From Nitrospinales bacterium (GTDB lineage Bacteria > Nitrospinota_A > UBA7883 > JACRGQ01), in contig JAHFEI010000020.1 in the NCBI GenBank assembly GCA_023248615.1, forward strand, positions 574 through 14,259: a stretch of DNA of 13,686 nt. The letters are read 5' to 3'. Both the position numbers and the translations under genes were made by a program. Shown piece by piece: positions 6,401-13,670 of the stretch; position 1 is the first letter of the stretch; every line of letters starts with the position of its first letter. The notes under the pieces are model-generated. The model saw only the letters and a list, made by a program, of their open reading frames with translations. It made no database searches and was not told the DNA's origin.

Positions 6401-6586
6401 GTGAAAACGGGGAATTCTACAAAAATTTCATCCACCTCTAAATCGTCTACCGCAAAGGCGGCTCAGCCAGCGGCAGTGAAAAAATCGGCCGTCACCTCTG
6501 AAAGCAAGGCGGCACAAAAACCGAGACAAACATCTAAGCCTGCTCCAGAGCATGGAAAAGGGAACAAGGTAAGCTCCAACGCGTAG
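6401..6586 (+). CDS. Lys/Ala/Ser-rich disordered small protein (61 aa)
   Basis: A 61-aa protein made almost entirely of Lys, Ala, Ser, Thr, Pro and Gln, with no aromatic residue. It resembles the tails of histone H1-like proteins, though such composition arises easily and no function can be assigned. GTG 6401 has a good ribosome-binding site (AAGGAG 6388-6393, 7 nt spacing), which is the main reason to believe it is translated. It starts 55 nt after the 72-aa gene and probably shares its transcript. A nucleic-acid-binding role is a guess from charge only. Confidence 0.5.
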   Translation: MKTGNSTKISSTSKSSTAKAAQPAAVKKSAVTSESKAAQKPRQTSKPAPEHGKGNKVSSNA

Positions 6587-6632
6587 TAGTGACATTACAA
6601 CTACCCAAACTGACCACACGGAAGGAAAACGG

Positions 6633-6704
6633 ATGAAAATTGGCGGAGCCGGGCACGCAAAGCCCTCCCACCCAAGACCGTCGCACAAGCCTAAAGGCAA
6701 GTAG
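6633..6704 (+). CDS. Very small His/Lys/Pro-rich peptide (23 aa)
   Basis: ATG 6633 to TAG 6702-6704 encodes a 23-aa peptide with five Lys, four His and four Pro (for example HPRPSHKPKGK). A GGAAGGA at 6620-6626 sits 6 nt upstream, a proper ribosome-binding site. It is third in line after the 72- and 61-aa genes and shares their basic character. Chance cannot be excluded at this length, and no family is recognised. Confidence 0.35.
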   Translation: MKIGGAGHAKPSHPRPSHKPKGK

Positions 6705-6719
6705 GCGCGGTTTTCTAAA

Positions 6720-6749
6720 GCCGGTTTTCCGGTAGCCAAGTTCTTTTTT
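6720..6749 (+). terminator. Weak terminator-like hairpin after the small genes
   Basis: GCCGG (6720-6724) pairs with CCGGT (6729-6733) around TTTT, including one G-T pair, and a T-rich run (6741-6749) follows after 7 nt. The stem is short and the T run is displaced, so this is only a candidate for the end of the small-gene transcript. Confidence 0.25.
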
Positions 6750-6822
6750 CGTCCAAAATCGCCTCGCCCCACGGTTTATCCTCGATTCCGAAGAAGATGG
6801 TTTTAGGGTGGGGATGTTTTCG

Positions 6823-6893
6823 TAGGGGCGACCCGTCGGGCGCCCATAATCCTCCTCTTGGCGTCCTCTGCGCCATGGCGGTTTACACTTTTG
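6823..6893. repeat. Repeat-like intergenic block with hairpin
   Basis: GGGCG (6826-6830) plus CCC (6832-6834) pair with GGG (6838-6840) plus CGCCC (6841-6845), leaving one bulged A and a GTC loop. Next comes a GGCGTCCTCTGCGCCATGGC-type stretch. Both pieces resemble intergenic repeat sequences I have seen in many bacterial genomes, but one copy in this window cannot prove repetition. It lies between convergent genes, where it might also stop transcription. The rest of 6705-6940 shows no gene. Confidence 0.35.
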
Positions 6894-6940
6894 CCCCTGT
6901 GTTCGTGGTTTACAACTCTTTTTTCCACAGGGTTTACCCG

Positions 6941-7843
6941 CTATTTTCCCGGCTCCACCTCGTACAGCATGGCAGAGTTCGGGTTATGCCTTTTGTGGCG
7001 TCCTATCGCCGCTTGGCTGTTCCTTGTGGCATAGCAATATAAGCAACCATACAGGCAGGTATCGCTCACCCCTATATCGCGGCTGACGGTGCAAAGGCAA
7101 AATTCCCTTTGCCCGTGGTCTTTCTTCACCGGCAAGTCCAGTCCCCATAGCGAGTTTATAAGCTTGCCGTCCACGCAACTTCCGGGCTGTATGCCGATAT
7201 CCGAGTAGTCGCGCTCTTGGGCGCAGGAAAATATTTCCATCCCGTGTTCCTGCGCTTTTGCCGCCATATCCGCCAATAGTGAATTGAGTTCCGGCCTTTC
7301 CGCCGCCTGCCTGTCGAACAGGTATCCCGCCTTTTCCAGCGGAGCCAGGTTTCGCGCCGTCTTTTTGTAGTACTCCACCGGGCTTACCATCAGCCGCGCT
7401 GTTTTGCCGGACAGCCGTTCGCAAAGCTCCGCGAACTTTTCCCTATGCCAGCCGTAGCTTGTGTGGTTGGAAATAATTATCGGGTCGTACCGCCACACAA
7501 CCCGCCGCTTGCCCAGCGCTTCGCTTAGGTGCAGGAACGTTTCCACCCTTTCTGCCAGCGGCGGTAACCCCGGTTCCAACTCCGGCGGGTAGCAGTTCAG
7601 CGTGAACTGGAAATAGTAGCAGTACCCCGCCTTGTCCAGCTCTTCCAGCCTCGGCAACATCGGGGCGGGGTTTTTGCTCCAAAAGACCATTGCGTCCACA
7701 TCTTCCGGGCTGAGGGATATGCGCGATACCTGCGCGGGGTTAAACGGGTTTTGCACGGCGCAAAACCGCTCCCTGATGCGGTTGAAAAACCACTCGGAGT
7801 AAAATGCCGGGATGTCAGTCCTCCTGCTTGCGCTGATAATCAC
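6941..7843 (-). CDS. DUF1848 family protein with C-terminal radical-SAM-like cysteine motif
   Basis: 300 aa, matching the DUF1848 family from end to end: the N-terminus MIISASRRTDIPAFYSEWF, then VDAMVFWSKNPAPML, YCYYFQFTLNCYP and RRVVWRYDPIIIS are its hallmarks. Near the C-terminus, C263-X3-C267-X2-C270 followed by Y-A (CLYGCLYCYA) has the spacing of a radical SAM [4Fe-4S] site, preceded by an FCLC pair. Canonical radical SAM enzymes carry this motif near the N-terminus, so the fold may be permuted or the cluster may serve another purpose. The family has no established function that I know of. The start is GTG 7843-7841; a stop codon lies three codons upstream, so it cannot extend further. 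It is transcribed away from smpB, with about 60 nt between them. Confidence 0.85.
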   Translation of the reverse strand: MIISASRRTDIPAFYSEWFFNRIRERFCAVQNPFNPAQVSRISLSPEDVDAMVFWSKNPAPMLPRLEELDKAGYCYYFQFTLNCYPPELEPGLPPLAERVETFLHLSEALGKRRVVWRYDPIIISNHTSYGWHREKFAELCERLSGKTARLMVSPVEYYKKTARNLAPLEKAGYLFDRQAAERPELNSLLADMAAKAQEHGMEIFSCAQERDYSDIGIQPGSCVDGKLINSLWGLDLPVKKDHGQREFCLCTVSRDIGVSDTCLYGCLYCYATRNSQAAIGRHKRHNPNSAMLYEVEPGK

Positions 7844-7866
7844 TTGCCAATGCTACCAAAAGGCGT

Positions 7867-7897
7867 TTGAGTTTTGTGGGCAAAAAGCTAGTAAAAT
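7867..7897 (+). promoter_or_regulatory. Candidate promoter for smpB and the bio genes
   Basis: TTGAGT (7867-7872) and TAAAAT (7892-7897) are 19 nt apart, wider than ideal. The -10 element lies 6 nt before ATG 7904, and no ribosome-binding site is visible, so the transcript may begin at or next to the start codon (leaderless). Confidence 0.3.
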
Positions 7898-7903
7898 GCC
7901 GTG

Positions 7904-8371
7904 ATGGACAAAAAGACTGGCGGTATCAAGATAGTGGCGACGAATAAAAAAGCGTACCACAACTACTTCATAGAAGAGACGGTGGAGGCAGGGCTGGCGC
8001 TTCTTGGCACGGAGGTGAAATCGTTGCGCGAGGGAAACGTGCAGATGGCGGATGCCTACGCCTCGCCGCGCAAGGGAGAGCTTTTTATAGAAAAACTGCA
8101 TATCTCCGAATACTCCCACGGCAACCTGCAAAACCACGAGCCGATGCGCCCGCGCAAACTTTTGCTTCACAAAAGCGAGATAGAAAAACTTACGGCAAAA
8201 GCGCAGGAGAAAGGGTACACCATCCTGCCTTTGAAGATTTATTTTAAAAACCATTACGCGAAGGTGGAGTTGGGGTTGGGGCGCGGCAAGAAGATGTTCG
8301 ACAAACGCGAAACCCTGAGGGCAAAAGCGGTAGAGCGCGACACCGACCGCCAGTACAGGATTAAACACTAA
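7904..8371 (+). CDS. smpB: SsrA-binding protein SmpB
   Basis: About 155 aa, the usual length for SmpB, the partner of tmRNA in rescuing stalled ribosomes. Conserved stretches are visible in order: VATNKKAYHNYFIEE, EAGLALLGTEVKSLREGNV, ISEYSHGN, RPRKLLLHKSEIEKL, KGYTILPLKIYF and the basic end LGLGRGKKMFDKRETL. The lysine/arginine-rich tail enters the mRNA channel in known homologs. Both GTG 7901 and ATG 7904 are possible starts; I prefer ATG because no ribosome-binding site is visible for either and the -10 element would place transcription near 7904. The stop at 8371 is 4 nt before bioH, suggesting co-transcription with the biotin genes. The tmRNA gene itself is not in the window. Confidence 0.95.
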   Translation: MDKKTGGIKIVATNKKAYHNYFIEETVEAGLALLGTEVKSLREGNVQMADAYASPRKGELFIEKLHISEYSHGNLQNHEPMRPRKLLLHKSEIEKLTAKAQEKGYTILPLKIYFKNHYAKVELGLGRGKKMFDKRETLRAKAVERDTDRQYRIKH

Positions 8372-8375
8372 GGCC

Positions 8376-9146
8376 ATGCCAGGCGAGCCTCTTATATTCG
8401 TGCATGGTTGGGGCATGGAATCCGGCGTATGGCAGGAGCAGGCGGAATTTTTCGCCGAGGAGTTCGACGTAAGCGCCGTGAACCTGCCGGGCCATGGCGG
8501 CATGCCGCCGCTGGGAGGGGAGCCGCTGACGATAAAAAAATGTGGCGAGGCCTTGGCGGAAGAGATAAGCCGGAAAAACCTGAAGAACGTCCATATGGTC
8601 GGTTGGTCGCTTGGGGCGCAGGTAATATGCCATGCGGCGGCGGAACTGGGTGGCAACGTAGGCTCGCTTTCCATGGTGGGCGGCACGCCATGTTTTACCG
8701 CCCCGGCGGAAAGCGACAAGTGGGCCACGCCGCTTGTAAAGGCGCTTTGGTTCCAGCGGACGGTGAAGGGCGATTTTGAGAACAGCCTAAAAAAATTCGT
8801 CATGACGTTTTTCGAGGCGGAAAAGGAGTTGGATGGGGCGGCGGGGGAACGTGTGAAAAACGCTTTTTTTGGCAAGAACTTTCCGCCGGATGAAAAGTCG
8901 GCGGTGGAACTGCTGGACGACCTTACGCTGTCGGACATACGCGGCCTGTTGCCCGCTCTTGACGTGCCTTCCTTTATCCTCCACGGCTCGCGTGATAGGA
9001 TAGTCCCCGTTGAAGTGACTGGCATATGGGAGAGCCTATTGCCGCAGGCACGCACGGCCATATTGCCCGGTTGCGGGCATGCGCCGTTCATTACCTGTCC
9101 GGAAAAGTTTAACGCAACCCTTAAAAAGTTTTTGGCAGAAGTATGA
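8376..9146 (+). CDS. bioH: Pimeloyl-ACP methyl ester carboxylesterase BioH
   Basis: A 256-aa alpha/beta hydrolase. In the BioC-BioH route this enzyme removes the methyl group from pimeloyl-ACP methyl ester in the cytoplasm, ending chain growth of the biotin precursor. The oxyanion-hole motif HGWGM (10-14) is followed by W19. The nucleophile elbow is G-W-S78-L-G, and the other triad members are D207 (HGSRDRIVP) and H235 (GCGHAPFI). The block VGGTPCFTA after the elbow and HAPFITCPEKF near the end match E. coli BioH closely. Its stop overlaps the start of bioC by 4 nt, which strongly supports BioH over a generic esterase. The ribosome-binding site is weak (AAGG just before ATG), as expected for translation coupled to smpB. 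Confidence 0.88.
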   Translation: MPGEPLIFVHGWGMESGVWQEQAEFFAEEFDVSAVNLPGHGGMPPLGGEPLTIKKCGEALAEEISRKNLKNVHMVGWSLGAQVICHAAAELGGNVGSLSMVGGTPCFTAPAESDKWATPLVKALWFQRTVKGDFENSLKKFVMTFFEAEKELDGAAGERVKNAFFGKNFPPDEKSAVELLDDLTLSDIRGLLPALDVPSFILHGSRDRIVPVEVTGIWESLLPQARTAILPGCGHAPFITCPEKFNATLKKFLAEV

Positions 9147-9925
9147 AGATTGCCGGAAGAGTCAAACAATCGTTTTCCAAAAGCGCGAAAAGCTACGCGC
9201 AAAACGCGGGATTGCAGCGCGACGTTTCCGAACATCTCATCCAGCGTTTTGCGCGTTGCCGCGTACCGGGCGCGATGCTGGATATAGGGTGCGGCACGGG
9301 CTTTACGACAGTGGAGGCGGCAAGGCGCTGGCCTATGGCGTCTATCGCCTCGCTTGATATCGCATACCCTATGGCGGCGGAGGCAAAGCGTAGCGGGTTG
9401 CGGATGGCCTTGGCGGCGGATGCCGTTGCGCTTCCATTCCGCCCCGGCACGTTCGATGCCGTTGTTTCGTCGCTGGCGTTCCAGTGGCTCCTTTCCACCC
9501 ATGCCGGGGAGGGGTTGTTCCACGGTATTTCCGGCGTATTAAAAAATGGAGGCACGCTATTCTTTTCCACCATGGCGCCGGGGACGCTGGGCGAGCTTCG
9601 TAGGGCGTACGATGGGGCGTGCCGGGAGTGTACCGGGCGTGGCGCAGATTTCGTGCCTCTTACAGAGGCCGAAGAGATAGGGCGGATGATGGCAAACGCA
9701 GGGTTTTCCGCCATCCGCACCGAGCGACAGACGGTAACGCGTAGCTATGCGGGGGTGGATGCCCTTTTCGCCATGCTTAGGGGAATAGGCGCCACCGCGC
9801 CGGGCAGGCCGCAAAATCCGCCAAGGCGCGATGTGCTACAAAGGACCAGGGAGCTATACCCCGCAAGCGGCGGGTTGATAGGCGCCACGTACGAGATTCT
9901 ATATTTCCAGGGGGAAAAACCGTGA
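9143..9925 (+). CDS. bioC: Malonyl-ACP O-methyltransferase BioC
   Basis: A 260-aa SAM-dependent class I methyltransferase that methylates malonyl-ACP so that fatty acid synthesis can build the pimeloyl chain. The N-terminal KQSFSKSAKSYAQNAGLQ is typical of BioC. SAM motif I is LDIGCGTGF (46-54), the acidic end of strand 2 is D in SLDIAYPM, and the BioC-specific stretch FFSTMAPGTLGELRRAY follows motif III. ATG 9143 overlaps the bioH stop (ATGA) and its own TGA overlaps the GTG of the bioD-bioA fusion, so the three genes are translationally coupled. Confidence 0.92.
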   Translation: MKIAGRVKQSFSKSAKSYAQNAGLQRDVSEHLIQRFARCRVPGAMLDIGCGTGFTTVEAARRWPMASIASLDIAYPMAAEAKRSGLRMALAADAVALPFRPGTFDAVVSSLAFQWLLSTHAGEGLFHGISGVLKNGGTLFFSTMAPGTLGELRRAYDGACRECTGRGADFVPLTEAEEIGRMMANAGFSAIRTERQTVTRSYAGVDALFAMLRGIGATAPGRPQNPPRRDVLQRTRELYPASGGLIGATYEILYFQGEKP

Positions 9926-12030
9926 GGCACAATGGGCTTTTTATAAGCGGCGTAGGGACGGGAGTAGGTAAAACCGTGGCGGCCGGGGCCATCGCGCATC
10001 TCTTGCGGCAAAACAGTTACGACATTGGGGTGATGAAACCGGTGCAGACCGGCTTATCAATAAAGGATGGCGCGGGCTGGTCTCGCGACTTGGAGTTCAT
10101 GCGGGCAATGGCACGCACATCGGATAGCGACGAGCTTTCGCTTCCCTACGCTTTTTCCACTCCCGCCTCGCCGTACCATGCGGCGCTGGTGGATAATCGC
10201 AGGATAGAGCCGGGAAAAATAATCGGCGCGTTCCGGCATATGCTGGAAGTGCGCGATTTCGTGCTGATGGAGGGGGCTGGCGGCCTCATGTCGCCGCTTA
10301 CCGAAGACATGTTCTGGGCCGACCTGATAAAACAGCTTGGCGTGCCGTTGCTTATCATCGTCCATTCCGAACTTGGGATGATACACCAAACACTCAGCGC
10401 CGTGATAAGCGCGGAGATGTACGGGCTGGAGGTTGCGGGGCTACTTGTGGTGGAGCGCGACGACGGGTTGCATCCGCCTGTGGACGTAAAATTCCTGGAG
10501 CGCAACACCGACCTGCCGGTGCTTGGCTTTTTACCGTTTTGCAGGGCGTTGGCGCGCAAGAATCCGGATATCGAAAAATTCCGCGAGCATGTGGAAGAGC
10601 ATATAAACCCGGAAAAACTTCTGGCCTTCCTGGAGCGCAGGGACGCCAAAGCAATGCAAAAAAAGCTGGAGCGAGAGGACAGGCAACACGTCTGGCACCC
10701 GTTTACGCAAATGCGCGATTGGGGGAAAGACGGAATGGCCATCATCGGTAGCGGTTCGGGATCGCACCTTTTCGATATCCAGGGGAAAGGCTATCTGGAC
10801 GGCCATTCGTCCTACTGGGTAAATGTGCACGGCCACGGGAACCCGCGCCTCACGCGGGCGCTGGCACGGCAAGCCGGCAAGCTGGAGCATGCGACATTTT
10901 TGGGCCTCAGCAACCAGCCCGCGATAGAGCTTGCCGAAAAGCTGGTTGAGATAACGCCATCCGCGCTGAAAAAGGTTTTTTATTCCGATAACGGGTCTAC
11001 CGCCGTGGAGGTTGCCCTTAAGATGTCCGTGCAATACTGGAAACAGGCCGAGACGGGCCGCGCAAGGAAAACCAAGTTCATGGCGCTACGCAACGCCTAC
11101 CACGGCGATACGCTGGGCGCCGTTGCCGTGGGGGGCGTGGAAACCTACCGCCGCCCCTTTGGCGACATGTTGGCCGACGTCACGTTTCTCCACTCGCCAT
11201 ATTGCTACCGATGCCCGCACGGAAAAAGCTACCCCGGATGCGCGCTGGCCTGCGCGGTGGAAATGGAACAGATGGTGGGGAAACGCCACGATGAGATGGC
11301 GGCATTCATCATCGAGCCGATGGTGCAGTGTCCCGGCGGGATAATCACCGCGCCGCACGGATACCTGCGGCGGGTGCGGGAGGCGTGTGACCGCTATGGC
11401 GTCCTGATGATAGCGGACGAGGTTGCCACAGGCTTCGGCAAGACCGGCAGGATGTTTGCCTGCGAACACGAAGACGTACAACCCGACCTTATGTGCCTTT
11501 CAAAAAGCCTGGCGGCGGGAGTGCTACCGCTGGCGGCGACGCTGGCCACCCAAAAGATTTTTGACGCTTTTTTGGGCGACTTTGGGGAACAAAAAACTTT
11601 CTACCACGGGCATACATTTTCCGGACACCCCACGGCATGCGCCGTCGCCCTGGAAAACCTGCGGCTCTTCCGCAATAAAAAACTTTTGGCGCAGGTGGAA
11701 GGCAAATCGCAACACCTGCGCGATGAGATGGTGCGCTTCGAAAACCTGCCGCATGTGGGGGATGTGCGCCAACTTGGGATGATAGTGGGGGTGGAACTGG
11801 TGAAAGACCGCGAAACGAGGGAACCGTTCGCGCCGGAATTGCTGACGGGACACAAGGTGATACTGGAAGCGCGTAAGCGGGGGCTTATCATCCGCCCGCT
11901 GGGGGATGTCGTGGTGCTTTTTCCGATACTGGCTTCGCGCAACTCCGAGCTGAAACAAATGGCGGACATCCTGTACGAATCTATTGCCGCCGTAACGGGT
12001 GATTTCGAAAGCAACGAACTGGCGAGCTGA
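9922..12030 (+). CDS. bioDA: Bifunctional dethiobiotin synthetase / DAPA aminotransferase (BioD-BioA fusion)
   Basis: A 702-aa fusion of two consecutive biotin enzymes. Residues 1 to about 225 are BioD, which uses ATP and CO2 to close the ureido ring: P-loop SGVGTGVGKT, KPVQTG, and MEGAGGLMSPL. A charged helical linker (about 225-250) joins it to BioA (about 250-702), the PLP enzyme that makes 7,8-diaminopelargonate with SAM as amino donor: VWHPFTQM (257-264), SDNGSTAVEVALKM, YHGDTLGA, ADEVATGFGKTG, the PLP lysine K528 in CLSKSL, and GHTFSGHP. Domain order (BioD first) is the same as in the plant BIO3-BIO1 enzyme. The GTG start overlaps the bioC stop. One oddity: the loop after K528 reads SLAAG where BioA usually has a T-G-G. 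There is no stop between the domains, so the fusion is real unless the assembly is wrong. Confidence 0.93.
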   Translation: MRHNGLFISGVGTGVGKTVAAGAIAHLLRQNSYDIGVMKPVQTGLSIKDGAGWSRDLEFMRAMARTSDSDELSLPYAFSTPASPYHAALVDNRRIEPGKIIGAFRHMLEVRDFVLMEGAGGLMSPLTEDMFWADLIKQLGVPLLIIVHSELGMIHQTLSAVISAEMYGLEVAGLLVVERDDGLHPPVDVKFLERNTDLPVLGFLPFCRALARKNPDIEKFREHVEEHINPEKLLAFLERRDAKAMQKKLEREDRQHVWHPFTQMRDWGKDGMAIIGSGSGSHLFDIQGKGYLDGHSSYWVNVHGHGNPRLTRALARQAGKLEHATFLGLSNQPAIELAEKLVEITPSALKKVFYSDNGSTAVEVALKMSVQYWKQAETGRARKTKFMALRNAYHGDTLGAVAVGGVETYRRPFGDMLADVTFLHSPYCYRCPHGKSYPGCALACAVEMEQMVGKRHDEMAAFIIEPMVQCPGGIITAPHGYLRRVREACDRYGVLMIADEVATGFGKTGRMFACEHEDVQPDLMCLSKSLAAGVLPLAATLATQKIFDAFLGDFGEQKTFYHGHTFSGHPTACAVALENLRLFRNKKLLAQVEGKSQHLRDEMVRFENLPHVGDVRQLGMIVGVELVKDRETREPFAPELLTGHKVILEARKRGLIIRPLGDVVVLFPILASRNSELKQMADILYESIAAVTGDFESNELAS

Positions 12031-12051
12031 CAGGAAAATTGTGGGGCGCTA

Positions 12052-12828
12052 TTAGTCGCGCAGGTCTTCGTCGCTGTGGATAAACTTCATCAGCTTGCCG
12101 CGCAACCGCATGACGGCGCGGGTGTGCAACTGGGAAACGCGTGATTCCGTAATCCCCAGCACTTCGCCGATTTCTTTCATGGTCAGTTCTTCGTAGTAAT
12201 ACAGTGATACCAGCAGGCGCTCTTTCTCCGGAAGCTGGTCTATCGCCCTGCCGATAATTTCCCGCACTTCGCTCACACGGGCCATCATTTGCGGGTCGGT
12301 ATCCGGTGAGCCTGCGAGTATCTCCATTATGTCCCGCTTTTCGCCATCCTTGCCGCTACCGCCCAAGTCTTCGATACTCAAGATAGGCGCACTCTTGGCG
12401 TTGCCTATCTGCCTGTGGAACTCTTCCACGTTCAGGTCCAGTTCCTTCGCCACCTCTTCATCCGTGGCGGCCCTGCCCACACGCTGCTCCACGGTGGCAT
12501 ACGCCTGCGCAATCTCTGTTGCCCGCTGGCGCACAGAGCGCGGCACCCAATCCAGCGAGCGCAGTTCGTCCAGTATCGCTCCACGCACCCGAATCTCCGC
12601 ATAGGTCTTGAACTGCGTGTCCTTGGTGGGATCGAATTTCGTTATGGAATCTATCAGCCCCATTACACCGGCGCTTATCAGGTCGTCCAACTCTATGTGC
12701 GGTGGCAGGCGAACGGCTATACGCTGGGCAATGAACTTTATCAGCGGAGCGTATTCCAATATCAGCCTGTCGGCTTCCGGTGTGCCGATTTTTATCCCTA
12801 CGGTAGGCTCCGAATAAACCTTCTTCAC
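12052..12828 (-). CDS. fliA: RNA polymerase sigma factor of the FliA/WhiG (sigma-28) type
   Basis: 258 aa, standard length for FliA, which directs transcription of late flagellar and chemotaxis genes. Region 2 is clear (LDDLISAGVMGLIDSITKFD and FKTYAEIRVRGAILDELRS, about 48-91), followed by the FliA-typical WVPRSVR (94-100), region 3 (VGRAATDEEVAKEL) and region 4 with its helix-turn-helix (TMKEIGEVLGITESRVSQLH, about 216-235). The start is GTG 12828-12826 with a GGAAGGG about 10 nt upstream. It converges on the biotin genes with only 21 nt between stops. No flagellar structural gene or FlgM lies in the window, but in many bacteria other flagellar genes precede fliA, which here starts its own unit. 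It implies a flagellated organism, assuming it is not a WhiG-like paralog. Confidence 0.92.
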   Translation of the reverse strand: MKKVYSEPTVGIKIGTPEADRLILEYAPLIKFIAQRIAVRLPPHIELDDLISAGVMGLIDSITKFDPTKDTQFKTYAEIRVRGAILDELRSLDWVPRSVRQRATEIAQAYATVEQRVGRAATDEEVAKELDLNVEEFHRQIGNAKSAPILSIEDLGGSGKDGEKRDIMEILAGSPDTDPQMMARVSEVREIIGRAIDQLPEKERLLVSLYYYEELTMKEIGEVLGITESRVSQLHTRAVMRLRGKLMKFIHSDEDLRD

Positions 12829-12958
12829 AATAAAATCGCCCTTCCGGTAAACGCCCCGCCTTTTGCCATAAAAGTCATCCGCTAGATTTTACAGCATTTC
12901 AAGCCTGCCACAATACGCTAAATCGTAAATCGTATTCTGGCGGTTTTCGGCCAAAAAT

Positions 12959-12987
12959 TTGCCAGATGCCCAAATGAGTGGTATTTT
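12959..12987 (+). promoter_or_regulatory. Candidate sigma-70 promoter for hisG
   Basis: TTGCCA (12959-12964) and TATTTT (12982-12987) are 17 nt apart and match five and four of six consensus bases. Transcription would begin near 12994, leaving a leader of about 20 nt, too short for a histidine attenuator. Just upstream, TCTGGC and GCCAGA (about 12936-12966) form a loose inverted repeat. Confidence 0.45.
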
Positions 12988-13013
12988 CTCCAAACTATGG
13001 GAAATAACAGAAT

Positions 13014-13670
13014 ATGTCCTTAATAACGGTAGCCATCCCCAGGGGAAGAAACCTGAAACCGACCATCGAGCTTTTCAGGAGGGTGGGGATAGATTTCAGC
13101 CAAGCCCTTTCCGACAGCCGCAAGCTTATCTTCGAGGACCCTAAATCGGGGGCGCGCGCCATCATAGTGCGCGATACCGATATCCCGGTCTACGTGGAAA
13201 ACGGCGCGGCGGATATCGGCGTAGCCGGCAAGGACCAACTGGAAGAGCAGGACAAGCCTATCTACGAGATACTGGATTTGGGGTACGGCACCTGCCGCCT
13301 GGTGGTGGCAGAGCCTGCCGCCCTGAAAGAGCACGACGACCCTTCGCGGTGGACAAACATCCGCGTGGCAACAAAGTTTACCAACATCACCACCCGCTTT
13401 TTTCACGACCGGGGAATACATGTGGAAGTGATAAAACTTTACGGCTCCATAGAGATAGCCCCGTTGGTCGGCCTCTCCGAGAGGGTGGTAGACCTGGTTT
13501 CCACCGGAGCCACCCTAAGGGAAAACGGGCTGGTGGAAGTGGAGACCATCATGGAAGTGTCCGCCCGGCTGGTGGTAAACCGCGGATCCCTGAAAATAAA
13601 GACCAACCGCATAAACCAAATCGCACGGGATATGGAAAAAAGCCTGAAAGAAAACCCCATCAAGGACTGA
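13014..13670 (+). CDS. hisG: ATP phosphoribosyltransferase, short form
   Basis: 218 aa, catalysing the first step of histidine synthesis, the joining of ATP and PRPP. Motifs: AIPRGRNLKP near the start, the core RDTDIPVYVENGAADIGVAG (about 53-72), VATKFTNITTRFF (118-130), and the PRPP loop DLVSTGATLRENGL (160-173). Long-form HisG has about 290-300 residues, including a C-terminal regulatory ACT-like domain; that domain is missing here, so this is the HisG-S type, which is inactive without the HisZ subunit. HisZ should therefore be encoded elsewhere. ATG 13014 is preceded by a weak GGGAAAT. The stop TGA shares its A with the ATG of the next gene. Confidence 0.95.
   Translation: MSLITVAIPRGRNLKPTIELFRRVGIDFSQALSDSRKLIFEDPKSGARAIIVRDTDIPVYVENGAADIGVAGKDQLEEQDKPIYEILDLGYGTCRLVVAEPAALKEHDDPSRWTNIRVATKFTNITTRFFHDRGIHVEVIKLYGSIEIAPLVGLSERVVDLVSTGATLRENGLVEVETIMEVSARLVVNRGSLKIKTNRINQIARDMEKSLKENPIKD

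Noticed and set aside
7853..9523. Long minus-strand open frame (556 codons) opposite smpB, bioH and bioC
   Set aside because: It is fully antisense to three well-supported genes, and its translation shows no known domain; long antisense frames are common in GC-rich DNA.
12892..12912. Sigma-54-like TGGCAGG…TGCT on the minus strand upstream of fliA
   Set aside because: The GG and GC pairs are 12 nt apart instead of the required 10, so it should not be recognised.
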